A DNA stretch of 64,000 nt, taken from NCBI RefSeq assembly GCF_002019595.1, contig NZ_KV917369.1, forward strand, positions 1,512,417 through 1,576,416, read 5' to 3'. The notes beneath the pieces are model-generated. The model worked only from the letters and a program-made list of their open reading frames with translations, had not been told where the DNA came from and ran no database searches. A program made the translations under genes and the position numbers. How positions within the stretch are numbered: the stretch's first letter is position 1; each line of letters opens with the position of its first letter. This document shows, piece after piece, positions 34,054 to 42,987 of the stretch. The DNA comes from Priestia abyssalis (GTDB lineage: Bacteria; Bacillota; Bacilli; Bacillales; Bacillaceae_H).

Positions 34054-35481
34054 TTGCAGCATGGTATATACAAACCAAAACGCCATTGGAAGGAAGTGGA
34101 GCTTTGGAGAAATGTGAGTGAAAACCAATGGAATGATTGGATTTGGCAATTGACCAACACGATTAGAACTCTCGATGATTTAAAAAAAGTGATTCATTTG
34201 ACACCAGAAGAGGAAGAGGGAGTCAAAATATCCATCAAAACGATCCCGCTTAATATTACCCCGTATTATGCTTCATTAATGAATCCGGATGATCCTCGCT
34301 GCCCGATCAGGATGCAGTCTGTACCCGTTGGAAAAGAAATTTATAAAACGAAGTACGATTTAGAAGACCCTCTCCATGAAGATGAAGATTCTCCCGTGCC
34401 AGGTTTAACGCACCGATATCCTGACCGTGTACTATTTTTAGTTACGAATCAATGTTCGATGTATTGTCGTTATTGCACACGAAGACGCTTTTCCGGACAG
34501 ATTGGAATGGGTGTACCGAAAAAGCAGTTGGATGAAGCTATTTCATATATCAGTCAAACACCGGAAGTCCGTGATGTCCTGATTTCTGGAGGTGACGGAT
34601 TATTGATTAACGATCAAATTTTAGAATATATTTTAAAAAATTTACGAGCCATTCCGCATGTAGAAATTATCCGAATCGGCACAAGGGCCCCTGTCGTCTT
34701 TCCGCAGCGCATCACTGAAAATTTATGCAACATTTTAAAAAAATATCACCCTGTTTGGTTAAATACCCATTTTAATACGTCAATTGAAATTACAGAGGAA
34801 GCGAAACAGGCATGTGAGCGATTGGTAAATGCCGGTGTTCCGGTAGGGAATCAAGCCGTGATCCTGGCAGGTATAAATGACAGTGTGGCGATTATGAAGC
34901 AATTGATGCATGATTTAGTGAAAATTCGCGTGCGCCCTTATTATATTTATCAGTGCGATTTGTCAGAGGGCATCAGTCATTTCCGTGCGCCCATCGCCAA
35001 AGGTTTAGAGATTATGGAAGGATTGCGCGGACATACGTCTGGCTATGCAGTACCTACATTTGTAGTCGATGCGCCTGGGGGAGGCGGGAAAATTGCCCTT
35101 CAGCCCAATTATGTGATTTCCCAAAGTGCTGATAAAGTCGTACTTCGTAATTTTGAAGGGGTGATTACGGCTTATCCGGAGCCTCAGAACTATATATCAG
35201 GAAGAGCAGATGATTATTTTAAAACGATTTATCCAAATATGGAAGAAAAAAGGTCACGAACAGGCATTTCAGGTATTATGACCGACGATGCATTCAATCT
35301 AGTACCAGAAGGGCTGCAAAGATTGAAACGCCGCGAAGTATATGAGCGTGATCCGGAGCATGCCACATTAAAACAGAAACGAGAAAAACGTGATGAATTG
35401 AAAGAAAAGAAGTACCAGGCGCAAATAAAAAAGGAAGAGCAAAAGAAAAAGGAAGAGGATAATGAACAACCATCGTCTTAA
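34054..35481 (+). CDS. kamA: Lysine 2,3-aminomutase, 475 aa
   Basis: Radical SAM, PLP-dependent conversion of L-lysine to beta-lysine. The cluster ligands Cys134, Cys138 and Cys141 are in NQCSMYCRYCTRRRF. PLP-binding features follow (GGDGLL, later VDAPGGGGKI). The C-terminal tail is Lys/Glu-rich. TTG 34054 is 8 nt from AAGGAGG. Tightly followed by yokU. The usual partner beta-lysine N-acetyltransferase (YodP/AblB) is not seen here. In B. subtilis kamA is expressed late in sporulation. Confidence 0.93.
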   Translation: MQHGIYKPKRHWKEVELWRNVSENQWNDWIWQLTNTIRTLDDLKKVIHLTPEEEEGVKISIKTIPLNITPYYASLMNPDDPRCPIRMQSVPVGKEIYKTKYDLEDPLHEDEDSPVPGLTHRYPDRVLFLVTNQCSMYCRYCTRRRFSGQIGMGVPKKQLDEAISYISQTPEVRDVLISGGDGLLINDQILEYILKNLRAIPHVEIIRIGTRAPVVFPQRITENLCNILKKYHPVWLNTHFNTSIEITEEAKQACERLVNAGVPVGNQAVILAGINDSVAIMKQLMHDLVKIRVRPYYIYQCDLSEGISHFRAPIAKGLEIMEGLRGHTSGYAVPTFVVDAPGGGGKIALQPNYVISQSADKVVLRNFEGVITAYPEPQNYISGRADDYFKTIYPNMEEKRSRTGISGIMTDDAFNLVPEGLQRLKRREVYERDPEHATLKQKREKRDELKEKKYQAQIKKEEQKKKEEDNEQPSS

Positions 35482-35495
35482 GAGGAGGCGGCAAG

Positions 35496-35765
35496 ATGGA
35501 GTGTTTATGGTGTGAAGAAGAAGGGGCAGAAACTTTTTTGAACACCGTGTACTGGGAGCTCCCTGACGGTTCGCGGAGTATTGAATTAAAAAATGTGCCA
35601 TCAGTAAAATGCAGAGCATGCGGCGTAGATTATCAAGAGGAAGACATTATCGAAAAAATTGAAACACAGCTCCTGTTAGTGGAAACGAAACAACTGCCAT
35701 CTTCCGTGAATTACGAAGATTTCATAAAAATGCCAAGATGCCTCAAGAAAAACTATTTAAAGTAA
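35496..35765 (+). CDS. yokU: YokU family zinc-ribbon-like protein, 89 aa
   Basis: CLWCEEEGAET at the start and VKCRACGVDY near 45 form a CxxC...CxxC pair typical of YokU/YgiT-type zinc ribbons. RBS GAGGAGGCGG. Only 14 nt after kamA, so co-transcribed. Function unknown. Confidence 0.85.
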   Translation: MECLWCEEEGAETFLNTVYWELPDGSRSIELKNVPSVKCRACGVDYQEEDIIEKIETQLLLVETKQLPSSVNYEDFIKMPRCLKKNYLK

Positions 35766-35794
35766 AGCTGGATAACTGGATCAAGATATGAAAG

Positions 35795-35822
35795 AAGGAT
35801 GGCGGAAAAGGCCATCCTTTTT
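35795..35822. terminator. Terminator between yokU and dat
   Basis: AAGGATGGC pairs with GCCATCCTT and a T-run follows. Confidence 0.85.
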
Positions 35823-35837
35823 ATGGGATGCTGCATA

Positions 35838-36677
35838 TTATTTATTCACTGTTTGATAAAGGGCTTGATATGCTTCGTACAATTTGTTGGTAAGCGGACG
35901 GTCTGCCGGTAATACCGTGTCATCGATTTGGGTAATCGGCATGATTTCGACTGATGTGCTTGTAAAAAACGCTTCATCAGCTGATAGGAAAAACTCAACA
36001 TCCATATCTTTTTCGACAACAGAAATTCCAAGCTTTTGAGCACATGTGATAACGGCTGCTCTTGTAATGCCATGAAGAATCTTTTTAGTGGCAGGAGTAG
36101 TGTATAGTATGCCGTCCTTTACGGCAAATACGTTACTGCTCGAGCCTTCCGTTACCTTTCCGTCTCGAACAAGAACCGCTTCATCATGACCATTGGTGAC
36201 AGCTTTTTGCTTAGCAATAACATTCGGCAGCAAATTCAATGATTTAATGAAACAGTTGGCCCAGCGCTCATCTTCGAGTAAAGTGACGGATACGCCATCC
36301 TCTCGTTTTTCAGAAGAAAACTGCTTTGCTTGGCGAATGGTCATGGCAAATTGGGCAGGGACATCCGGGAAAATATGGTTGCGAGGGGCAATGCCTCTTG
36401 TAATTTGAATATATATTTCCGCTTCGTTGATTCCGGATTTTTGCAGACCTTCAGCTGTAATTGCTTTTAGTTCATCACGTGTGAGCGGCATATTTAAAAG
36501 GATTTCTTTTGCGCTCATTTCAAGACGATCCAGATGTTCTTCCAACATGAATGGTTTCCCGTTATACACTCGAATCACTTCATATACGCCATCACCAAAT
36601 TGATGCCCGCGTTCTTGAATGGGAATGACTTTCTCGTCAATATCAATAAATGTTCCCCCGTAGTAAGCGACTTCCAT
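35838..36677 (-). CDS. dat: D-amino acid aminotransferase, 279 aa
   Basis: Fold-type IV PLP transaminase making D-glutamate and D-alanine interchangeably for the cell wall. YYGGTFIDIDEKVIPIQERG at the start and FGDGVYEVIRVYNG are family-specific. The PLP lysine is in CFIKSLNLLPNV, and EGSSSNVFAVKDG and ILHGITRAAV are further motifs. Length is typical. RBS GAGGAG. Monocistronic. Confidence 0.93.
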   Translation of the reverse strand: MEVAYYGGTFIDIDEKVIPIQERGHQFGDGVYEVIRVYNGKPFMLEEHLDRLEMSAKEILLNMPLTRDELKAITAEGLQKSGINEAEIYIQITRGIAPRNHIFPDVPAQFAMTIRQAKQFSSEKREDGVSVTLLEDERWANCFIKSLNLLPNVIAKQKAVTNGHDEAVLVRDGKVTEGSSSNVFAVKDGILYTTPATKKILHGITRAAVITCAQKLGISVVEKDMDVEFFLSADEAFFTSTSVEIMPITQIDDTVLPADRPLTNKLYEAYQALYQTVNK

Positions 36678-36857
36678 ATTTTTCTCCTCTTTTCTATAAT
36701 TTGAGTATCCTGATGATTGGCTTAATTAATCAAGCTCTTATAAAGTAAGTCATTTTCTTGCAAAGAAGATGGATGAAAATACAGAACAAATTTATCATAT
36801 ATTTTAAAAAAATAAAATATTTTTATTTTCTGCCGTTTTGTTAAGAGTTCTGAAGGA

Positions 36858-36911
36858 CTTGCCGTAAAACAAAGGGGATGACATCTGTCATCCCCTTTGT
36901 TTTACGGCAAG
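36858..36911. terminator. 26-bp perfect hairpin at the acyltransferase 3' end
   Basis: The stem runs from CTTGCCGTAAAACAAAGGGG through GATGACA, with a 2-nt loop and exact complement. The right arm includes the last codons and stop of the acyltransferase gene. Confidence 0.85.
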
Positions 36912-37945
36912 GTTCGTTTGAAAGCCATCGACAGTTTTGTCAGGCTGTTTTTTGGAATCATAAATTTCACGAGCAACTTAAAGGCGACTAAACCATAGTC
37001 AACGAGCTTGCTGCCTGTCAATAAAGTCACAAGGACCGCGATGATGGTCAACAGAATGAAATCCCATGACGTATGAAGACCTTTGGCATATTCAGTCGTG
37101 AAAAACCATTTTAAAATAAAGCCATGAAGCAAGTATACGTACAAGGAACGCTGCCCGATATCCGTAAACATCAAAGGCTTAGATGGTATTAAAGCCATGA
37201 AAGCAAAGGATACTAGAATGGAAATGGCGTATTGTCCGGCACGAATGAAAAATTCTCCGTGATTGTTATATGTGTTCGTTCCATACAACATATCTGTGTA
37301 TACTGTATCTTGAAGAAAATAATAAGATCCGATGAGCGTCAATAACAGCACGGCTGCAGAAATGCTTCTTCCTTTTGGATTTAGTAGCTTTTTAAAAGGA
37401 TTTTTTATTTGGGATAAATAGTAGCCCAATAAGAAAAAAGGGAAAAAGACAAGCATACGGCTAATACTCAATACTTTTTCGAATCCTTCCAAATTCACAT
37501 ACCCTACTCCAAGACCTAATCCCAATGAGATACTCATTCCAAGCCACATCGGCCAGCGGGCAAAAATCGGAAGCATCAATTTCCAAAACATCAAGCTCAG
37601 CAAGAACCACATTGCCCATCTTGGAACAAAATACTGCAAATCAAAACTTTGATCATCGTAAATAGCATTGTAGTAAAATGTATAGATGGTTTGGAAAATT
37701 AAATATGGTACCAATACTTTGGTGAGAATCTTTTTATAATAGCCTTTCTTTCTGAAATTCTTTGAAAAATATCCTGCCAGTAAAATAAAGACAGGCATAT
37801 GAAAAATGAAGATAAAATGATAAAGAGACAAAACTTGGTCATTGCTCGTTCGGTAAGGTGAAATCGTATGGCCGAACACCACAAGGAAAATCAAGATAAA
37901 TTTAGCGTTATCAAAATATGCATTTCGTGTATTCATAATAGTCAT
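36902..37945 (-). CDS. Integral membrane acyltransferase 3 family protein, 347 aa
   Basis: About ten hydrophobic helices. The N-terminal AYFDNAKFILIFLVVFGHTI carries the Asp and catalytic His typical of acyltransferase 3 (OatA/WecH type). MAGY-type and RSLYVYLLHG motifs follow in order. There is no extracytoplasmic SGNH domain, so it transfers or moves an acyl group alone; the acceptor, wall or extracellular polysaccharide, is unknown. GAGG 7 nt before ATG 37945. Confidence 0.85.
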   Translation of the reverse strand: MTIMNTRNAYFDNAKFILIFLVVFGHTISPYRTSNDQVLSLYHFIFIFHMPVFILLAGYFSKNFRKKGYYKKILTKVLVPYLIFQTIYTFYYNAIYDDQSFDLQYFVPRWAMWFLLSLMFWKLMLPIFARWPMWLGMSISLGLGLGVGYVNLEGFEKVLSISRMLVFFPFFLLGYYLSQIKNPFKKLLNPKGRSISAAVLLLTLIGSYYFLQDTVYTDMLYGTNTYNNHGEFFIRAGQYAISILVSFAFMALIPSKPLMFTDIGQRSLYVYLLHGFILKWFFTTEYAKGLHTSWDFILLTIIAVLVTLLTGSKLVDYGLVAFKLLVKFMIPKNSLTKLSMAFKRTLP

Positions 37946-38447
37946 TTATTACCTCGAAGGTTAAAAATGTAAACCTCCTTTTTTAAACTTTTTTTACTCG
38001 TATCATTTTGTTAAGCCTGACAAAAAGTATAGCCATAACGATTATATAATATAACGCGAAGACGCAGTTTTGTCCAATGTATCTTTTGTGAGCGCAGCAT
38101 TCTTAAGAATGTTGTTGTACCAATTGGTAGAGACGATATAGAAGAGGAAGGGCATCCGTAAGTTCCTAATAAATGTTATCCATTTTTAATGGCTTTGTAA
38201 CGATTGAAATGAAGAAGGAACGAAGTGAAAAATAAACCTTTGAAACCGCTCTCGATTAGGTGGGGAATAAAAAAATTTTTCTCGTGTCACTAAATAGATG
38301 TATAGTATATAGTTTAAAATAAAAAGCTATTTTCTCAAGAATGGGTTGCCTGCGTTTCAAAACAAAAAGTAACAATTTTTTTTCAGAAAATAGTCCAAAT
38401 AATAAATGGCTCGTAGTAACATGGAAGAAAAATGAGGAGAGATACAC
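37946..38447. other. Divergent intergenic region, no gene recognised
   Basis: AT-rich. It contains two perfect palindromes close together, CATTCTTAAGAATG (about 38099-38112) and TACCAATTGGTA (about 38118-38129), which could be protein-binding sites. No supported ORF. Confidence 0.3.
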
Positions 38448-38663
38448 ATGAAGTCATTTTACCACTACATGATGAAACATCGGCATAATCAAAAAGGAGA
38501 CCCGATAGGAGAACTTGCACGGGGGGCATATGAAGATCACAGTTTTCCAAAGTCCTCAACCGATTATCATGAACTCAGCTCCTATTTGGAAATGAACGGA
38601 TATTATTTGGAGAGCATGTCCGTTTTTGATCAAGCATGGGATATGTACAAAAATGAACAGTAG
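38448..38663 (+). CDS. yozE: YozE family protein, 71 aa
   Basis: KSFYHYMMKHR at the start, then AYEDHSFPKSSTDYHELSSY, is the YozE signature, a small four-helix UPF0346-type fold. Function unknown. GAGGAGAG precedes the ATG. The terminator at 38692-38740 follows. Confidence 0.92.
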   Translation: MKSFYHYMMKHRHNQKGDPIGELARGAYEDHSFPKSSTDYHELSSYLEMNGYYLESMSVFDQAWDMYKNEQ

Positions 38664-38691
38664 ATGTTAACTAACATAGCTATTGTAAAAA

Positions 38692-38740
38692 AAGGATGTT
38701 TGGCAAGCCTTGCATTTTGGGCTTTCCGGACATCCTCTTT
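38692..38740 (+). terminator. Terminator after yozE
   Basis: AGGATGT-GG-AAGCC pairs with GGCTT-CC-ACATCCT, followed by CTTTCT. Confidence 0.7.
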
Positions 38741-38841
38741 CTATGCACTTTTCTCTTTGTTGTTATGGCGATTTTTCGTTTGCTGCATATACTATGGTAA
38801 CTTCTTTAGTATACGTTTATGGCTGCGAAGGGGGTGCACTG

Positions 38842-39537
38842 ATGGCGAAAGGAAAAAAACCAAAATTTAAGATTGGTGATACAGTTGTCATTACAATATA
38901 CGGAACAGTAGGCACCATTACGGATATTAAAATAATGGATGGAAAATTTGTCTATGAAATTAATGAAAATGATGGACTCTTCTTAGAACATACCATTCAA
39001 CTTTTAGAAGATTATAAGGGTAAGATTTTACTACAAGAGAGAGTGGAAATCGAATATCAGTTTTTCTTTGGTGATATTGTGCAAGTATCCAATTATGGGG
39101 AAGATTTGTTTAAAATCATCGGCATCCGCACTGAAATATGGCGCTATCATGAAGATGCATGGGAAGATGTCGTGTATGAACTTTCGAGAGTTAGTGATGG
39201 AGAATGGTTAGAAGCTAGCGAAGAAGAGTTAATTCTTGTCGCTCCGCACGATAAAGCGGAAAAATATCTTCAAAGTGTCGGGATTTTGTACTTAGGAAAA
39301 GAAATCAAGAAAACGGAGCTGCTGCCAACCATGAAAAAAGCTAATGAACATCAAAAAGATCGAGATCGTATGGTTAAAGAGAGAAGTGAAATCATAAATG
39401 GATTGTTGGATGTGTACAACGATTATCAGACGCTGTATAACATGTTCCAGGATGATGAATATTTAGAAGTGATGAATCTTGTATTGAAACATTTAAAAAA
39501 GATGACCGACCAATCAAAAAAAGATACGCAGTCATGA
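38842..39537 (+). CDS. yodN: YodN-like protein, 231 aa
   Basis: The N-terminal half has two small beta-barrel-like segments (KFKIGDTVVITIYGTVGTITD and FFFGDIVQVSNYGEDLFKI) reminiscent of KOW or SH3-like folds. The C-terminal half is helical (KKANEHQKDRDRMVKERSE). Function unknown. ATG 38842 follows GGGGGTG. The symbol is inferred from position between yozE and yozD. Confidence 0.7.
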   Translation: MAKGKKPKFKIGDTVVITIYGTVGTITDIKIMDGKFVYEINENDGLFLEHTIQLLEDYKGKILLQERVEIEYQFFFGDIVQVSNYGEDLFKIIGIRTEIWRYHEDAWEDVVYELSRVSDGEWLEASEEELILVAPHDKAEKYLQSVGILYLGKEIKKTELLPTMKKANEHQKDRDRMVKERSEIINGLLDVYNDYQTLYNMFQDDEYLEVMNLVLKHLKKMTDQSKKDTQS

Positions 39538-39738
39538 AAAGAAAAATTGAAACAATAAATAAATAGTAAATGGGCAGGCAATCCCGTATAAAAGAATATG
39601 CAACGTCTTTTCCAGCCATTCATCAATCGCGTCGTGATCTAGAAGATATGCAATGAGTGACATGATGGATTGGTTTTCTTTTTTTTCCTCAAAGCGTGCA
39701 GGTTCTTGCAAGGCCACTTTCTTTTCTATTAATCTCAT
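39532..39738 (-). CDS. Small membrane protein, 68 aa
   Basis: Ends in a transmembrane helix (LHILLYGIACPFTIYLLFQF). CGGGGGAATG precedes the ATG. It overlaps the end of yodN by 6 nt, tail to tail. No family recognised. Confidence 0.55.
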   Translation of the reverse strand: MRLIEKKVALQEPARFEEKKENQSIMSLIAYLLDHDAIDEWLEKTLHILLYGIACPFTIYLLFQFFFS

Positions 39739-39820
39739 TGTTCATTCCCCCGAAATTAATTGTTTTACTAGAATCTATGAAACAATTGATAGGGTTTAGA
39801 ACTAAAAAAGGACAAGTTAT

Positions 39821-39919
39821 GTAAAGGAAACTTCGATCAGTGGGAGTTTTCTTCCATCCTCCACTTAAGCTTCTCCGATGATTAAAGTAGGGTCTTACTG
39901 CCCGTTAATGCGAGATAAA
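39821..39919. repeat. Family C repeat, near full-length copy C4
   Basis: Begins TAAAGGAAACTTCGATCAGT and ends CTGCCCGTTAATGCGAGATAA. The centre CCACTTAAGCTTCTCCGATG is shared with C5 in inverted orientation. Confidence 0.85.
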
Positions 39920-39985
39920 ATGTTCACTATGTTTTAGACATACATTACGGATTTTTAACATACATCTTAATAAAGGGGTGATGTT

Positions 39986-40165
39986 GTGAAAGAAATCGAA
40001 GTAGTGATCGATACGGAAGAAATCGCAGAGTTCTTTTACAATGAACTAGTGAAACGAGGGTTTGTACCATCAGAATACGAATTGGAAGAACTGGCGGACA
40101 TTACCTTCGATTATTTGCTTGAAAAATGCATCATCGATGAAGAAGCAGAACCAGATCAGGATTAA
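39986..40165 (+). CDS. yozD: YozD family protein, 59 aa
   Basis: KEIEVVIDTEEIAEFFYNEL and ITFDYLLEKCIIDEE are nearly invariant in YozD. Small acidic protein of unknown role. GTG 39986 follows AAAGGGGTG by 5 nt. Terminator at 40179-40210. Confidence 0.93.
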   Translation: MKEIEVVIDTEEIAEFFYNELVKRGFVPSEYELEELADITFDYLLEKCIIDEEAEPDQD

Positions 40166-40178
40166 TGAAAAAGAAAGC

Positions 40179-40210
40179 AACGACGAGGGTGACTCGTCGT
40201 TTTGTTTTTT
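40179..40210 (+). terminator. Terminator after yozD
   Basis: AACGACGAG pairs with CTCGTCGTT, followed by a long T-run. Confidence 0.85.
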
Positions 40211-40768
40211 AAAGGGGCAAGAATGCAGACAGACTGTCTTTTAGGAGTAAGAGTAATTGAAGTCCTTTAAAATAGTCCTCTGTTATATCCGTTTTTCCGG
40301 GAGAGGGGACTGCAAACCAACTTTTACATAGCTCTTTATCGAGAAACCAATCAGAACGATCAACAAATGTATGGTCCACATGATTCCAGGCCATGTGAAG
40401 GGACGGGCTGTAAATTTGACGGGTACGTTCCTTTTTTGAGGTGAAAAAACAAGGGGCATAATCGCTGTCGGAGAAGAAGGCACTAACTTATTTTTCTCAA
40501 AGAATACATGTTGCAATACATCGTATTCTTCAGAAGTTATGATTCATTCTTCAGCTTACTCTTTTGATTTGGGAAACAGGGATTGAAGTGGAGATAAAAA
40601 GGATTTGAGTACGTACAGTAACCTCTCCTTCTTAACTCATAACGGTAAAAAAATTTTGAAGGAAAAGCATAAAAATGAAACTTTCGAAAAAAATGCGCGT
40701 ATATTTACATACAGACAATCAATGAACCACTATTGAAAAAAGTTCATTATAACGGAAAGAGGGAAAAT
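40211..40768. other. Gap without a supported gene
   Basis: Two overlapping minus-strand frames (40209-40394 and 40283-40516) contain a possible transmembrane stretch but no RBS or known motif. They may be a frame-shifted relic. The part after 40560 is AT-rich leader for the His-rich gene. Confidence 0.3.
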
Positions 40769-40993
40769 ATGATTAAAAAAATTTTGAAATCCATTCTTGG
40801 AGGCCATGGGCACTATAGCAGCAGCGATTATAAAAGACATTATTCACATAAAAAGGCCCGTCACTACAGCAGCAGTGATTACAAGAGGCATCATTCCTAT
40901 AAAAAAACACCGCATCACGGGAGCTACGGTCACCATCATTACAAGAGAAAACATAAAAGCGGCAGCTTCTTTTCAAGCTTTTTCAGCAGTTAA
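40769..40993 (+). CDS. His/Ser/Tyr/Lys-rich small protein, spore coat-like, 74 aa
   Basis: Two near-identical 16-residue repeats (HYSSSDYKRHYSHKKA and HYSSSDYKRHHSYKKT), then further His/Lys/Gly clusters and SGSFFSSFFSS at the end. The N-terminus IKKILKSILGG is amphipathic. Composition resembles coat proteins such as CotG, which are kinase substrates. RBS AGAGGGAAA, start ATG 40769. A kinase gene begins 6 nt downstream. Confidence 0.7.
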   Translation: MIKKILKSILGGHGHYSSSDYKRHYSHKKARHYSSSDYKRHHSYKKTPHHGSYGHHHYKRKHKSGSFFSSFFSS

Positions 40994-40999
40994 TGCAAG

Positions 41000-41806
41000 A
41001 TGATGAATCATTTGATCGAACGAACCTATGCCGCCGTGGTCGACCGTCCTTTGAAAAAGGGAACGGTCGTCGCGGGAAAATATATGGTCAAGCAAGTACT
41101 GGGAATGGGCAGCTACGGAATTTCTTATATAGTCGTCGATTTAATCCATAATCGCGATGTGGTGCTGAAGCAGGCCAGGAAAACGAAAATGAAGTTGGCG
41201 AAAGGGAAAAAAGCATTCGAGTATGAAGCGAAATTGCTTCGCGCTCTTTCCCATCCGAGCATTCCATCTTTGCATGAAGTTATCCAAAATCAACAAGGAC
41301 ATTTTATCGTGATGGACTATATGAAGGGAATGAACTTCGAAGATTTGATTTTTCGGGAAGGAAAAACATTTTCTGAAAGAGAAGCACTACATATTGTTCT
41401 AAGCATCTTACACATTACAGCTTATTTCCATAAACAAGGAATCGTTCATCGTGATTTGCGAATTCCGAACATTTTAAGGTCAGATAATGATATTTTCATC
41501 ATTGATTTCGGGCTGGCCCGCTTTTTACATGATGAACCAGAGGAAATAGAAGAAGGATGGATAGAAAAAGAGCTGATGAGAGCGGTCAATGTTCAAAGTG
41601 ATATGTATGCACTCGGCCATTTTATGTTATTTTTGCTTTATTCAAGCTATGAAACCAAGTCCATGGTGGAACGAAGCTGGGAAGAAGAGCTGAATTTATC
41701 TCGGGATTTAACGAATATCATTCGAAAAATGCTGCAGCTGGATTCCCCATACGATAAGGTCGATTCACTTATACAAGATATTACTCATTATTTAAAAGCG
41801 ATATAA
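41000..41806 (+). CDS. Hanks-type Ser/Thr protein kinase, cytoplasmic, 268 aa
   Basis: Full kinase core: glycine loop LGMGSYGISYIV, Lys in DVVLKQARK, alpha-C Glu in FEYEAKLL, catalytic loop HRDLRIPN (Asp and Asn kept, usual Lys replaced by Arg), and DFGLARF. It has no transmembrane or PASTA domain, unlike PrkC. The activation segment is short. The start has a weak RBS, suggesting coupling to the His-rich gene 6 nt upstream. Followed 18 nt later by spo0M. Substrate unknown; the neighbouring Ser/Tyr-rich protein is a natural candidate. Confidence 0.87.
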   Translation: MMNHLIERTYAAVVDRPLKKGTVVAGKYMVKQVLGMGSYGISYIVVDLIHNRDVVLKQARKTKMKLAKGKKAFEYEAKLLRALSHPSIPSLHEVIQNQQGHFIVMDYMKGMNFEDLIFREGKTFSEREALHIVLSILHITAYFHKQGIVHRDLRIPNILRSDNDIFIIDFGLARFLHDEPEEIEEGWIEKELMRAVNVQSDMYALGHFMLFLLYSSYETKSMVERSWEEELNLSRDLTNIIRKMLQLDSPYDKVDSLIQDITHYLKAI

Positions 41807-41824
41807 AGATTGGGAGGAAATTCG

Positions 41825-42595
41825 ATGGCATTATTTAATAAAGTATTGGCGCAAATCGGGATTGGAGCAGCGACCGTTGATACAAAACTCGTTAAAGCTC
41901 AATTAACAGCAGGTGAAAAGATTGAAGGGACAATAGAAGTATATGGAGGGAATACGGATCAAAACATTGACTGCATTTATTTGCGTTTGTACACGACCTA
42001 TGTTCGGGAAGTAGACGATAAAAAAATAAAAGAGAATATCGTATTGAACAGTTTTAAAATCAATGATCCGTTTACAATCCAGCCTGGAGAAACAAAAGCC
42101 ATTCCATTCGCCTTTGATTTGCCAATCGATACACCTGTTACGATGGGGAATACCCGTGTTTGGGTAACGACAGGCCTTGATATTAAAAATGCAATTGATC
42201 CACGTGATATTGATTACGTGGAAGTGCTGCCGAATCCGATTATCCACGCTTCTATCAATGCCATGAGTGAAATTGGGTTTCGCCTTCGCCAAGTAGAGTG
42301 TGAAGAAGCACCTCATCGCCTTCGCCGCCGTTTGCCATTTATGCAGGAATTTGAATTTGTCCCGACAAGAGGGGCCTTCTATGGTCAATTAGATGAAGTC
42401 GAGTTAACCTTCTTGCCGGATGGTCCCAATCGTTTTGAAGTGTTTATGGAAGTGGACCGACGCGCCCGAGGCATAGCTGGTTTGTTTGCCGAAGCGCTTG
42501 ACATGGATGAGTCGATTGTACGCTTTCATGTAACGGACCAAGAGATTCCCAAATTAAAGCAGATGTTTCAAGATGTGATTCAACGATACAGCTAA
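41825..42595 (+). CDS. spo0M: Sporulation control protein Spo0M, 256 aa
   Basis: Arrestin-like beta-sandwich: VDTKLVKAQLTAGEKIEGTIEVYGG, then FALDLP-type FAFDLPIDTPVT and a C-terminal half with EFEFVPTRGAFYGQLDEVEL. Matches Spo0M/SpoOM. In B. subtilis it affects sporulation and cell division. ATG 41825 lies 7 nt from GGAGG. Confidence 0.93.
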   Translation: MALFNKVLAQIGIGAATVDTKLVKAQLTAGEKIEGTIEVYGGNTDQNIDCIYLRLYTTYVREVDDKKIKENIVLNSFKINDPFTIQPGETKAIPFAFDLPIDTPVTMGNTRVWVTTGLDIKNAIDPRDIDYVEVLPNPIIHASINAMSEIGFRLRQVECEEAPHRLRRRLPFMQEFEFVPTRGAFYGQLDEVELTFLPDGPNRFEVFMEVDRRARGIAGLFAEALDMDESIVRFHVTDQEIPKLKQMFQDVIQRYS

Positions 42596-42658
42596 AGGGC
42601 TTCCGCATAATTCTCATGCTTTCACACATATTAAAAGTACGAGAAAGGAGGAGAATAT

Positions 42659-42796
42659 ATGGCACATAAACATAGCAACCAAACCCAACAAAAAGCAATT
42701 ATAAAATCACATAGAACCCAACCGGAGTTCTCGAATGAATTTGTAGCCAATCAGGCTCCAAAAAGCGGGCATTATAAAACATCAACTGAAAAATAA
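42659..42796 (+). CDS. Small basic protein, 45 aa
   Basis: MAHKHSNQTQQKAII, later QPEFSNEFVANQAP, preceded by AAAGGAGGAG. His/Gln/Asn/Lys-rich. The EFSNEF piece faintly recalls gamma-type SASP (EFGTEFA), not enough for a family call. Ends just before repeat A6. Confidence 0.6.
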   Translation: MAHKHSNQTQQKAIIKSHRTQPEFSNEFVANQAPKSGHYKTSTEK

Positions 42797-42802
42797 TAAA
42801 AA

Positions 42803-42940
42803 GAGGGTGATTCAAAAGGTCTGCTTTTCAGACCTTTTGAATCACCCTCCTGAAAGGGACCCGTCATGAAAATCCAGTAAAATCAAGGATTATGTGACGG
42901 GTCCCTTTCAGTGAAAAATCATTTTTAAGGCCCTTATCCC
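42803..42940. repeat. Family A double-hairpin repeat, copy A6 (reverse orientation)
   Basis: Order is inverted: hairpin 2 (GAGGGTGATTCAAAAGG) first, then hairpin 1 (GAAAGGGACCCGTCA with TGACGGGTCCCTTTC), ending in a degraded CTTATCCC head. Confidence 0.9.
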
Positions 42941-42987
42941 TTATTATTGTTTGATAAAGTCTATTCCGAAGAAAGCGTGTGTTACAT

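Noticed and set aside
38095..38160. Coding remnant reading VVVPIGRDDIEEEGHP
   Set aside because: No start codon and only about 25 codons. The two palindromes are noted instead as possible protein sites.
40209..40516. Two overlapping minus-strand ORFs (61 and 77 codons)
   Set aside because: Neither has a convincing RBS or known motif. A decayed gene is possible but not supportable.
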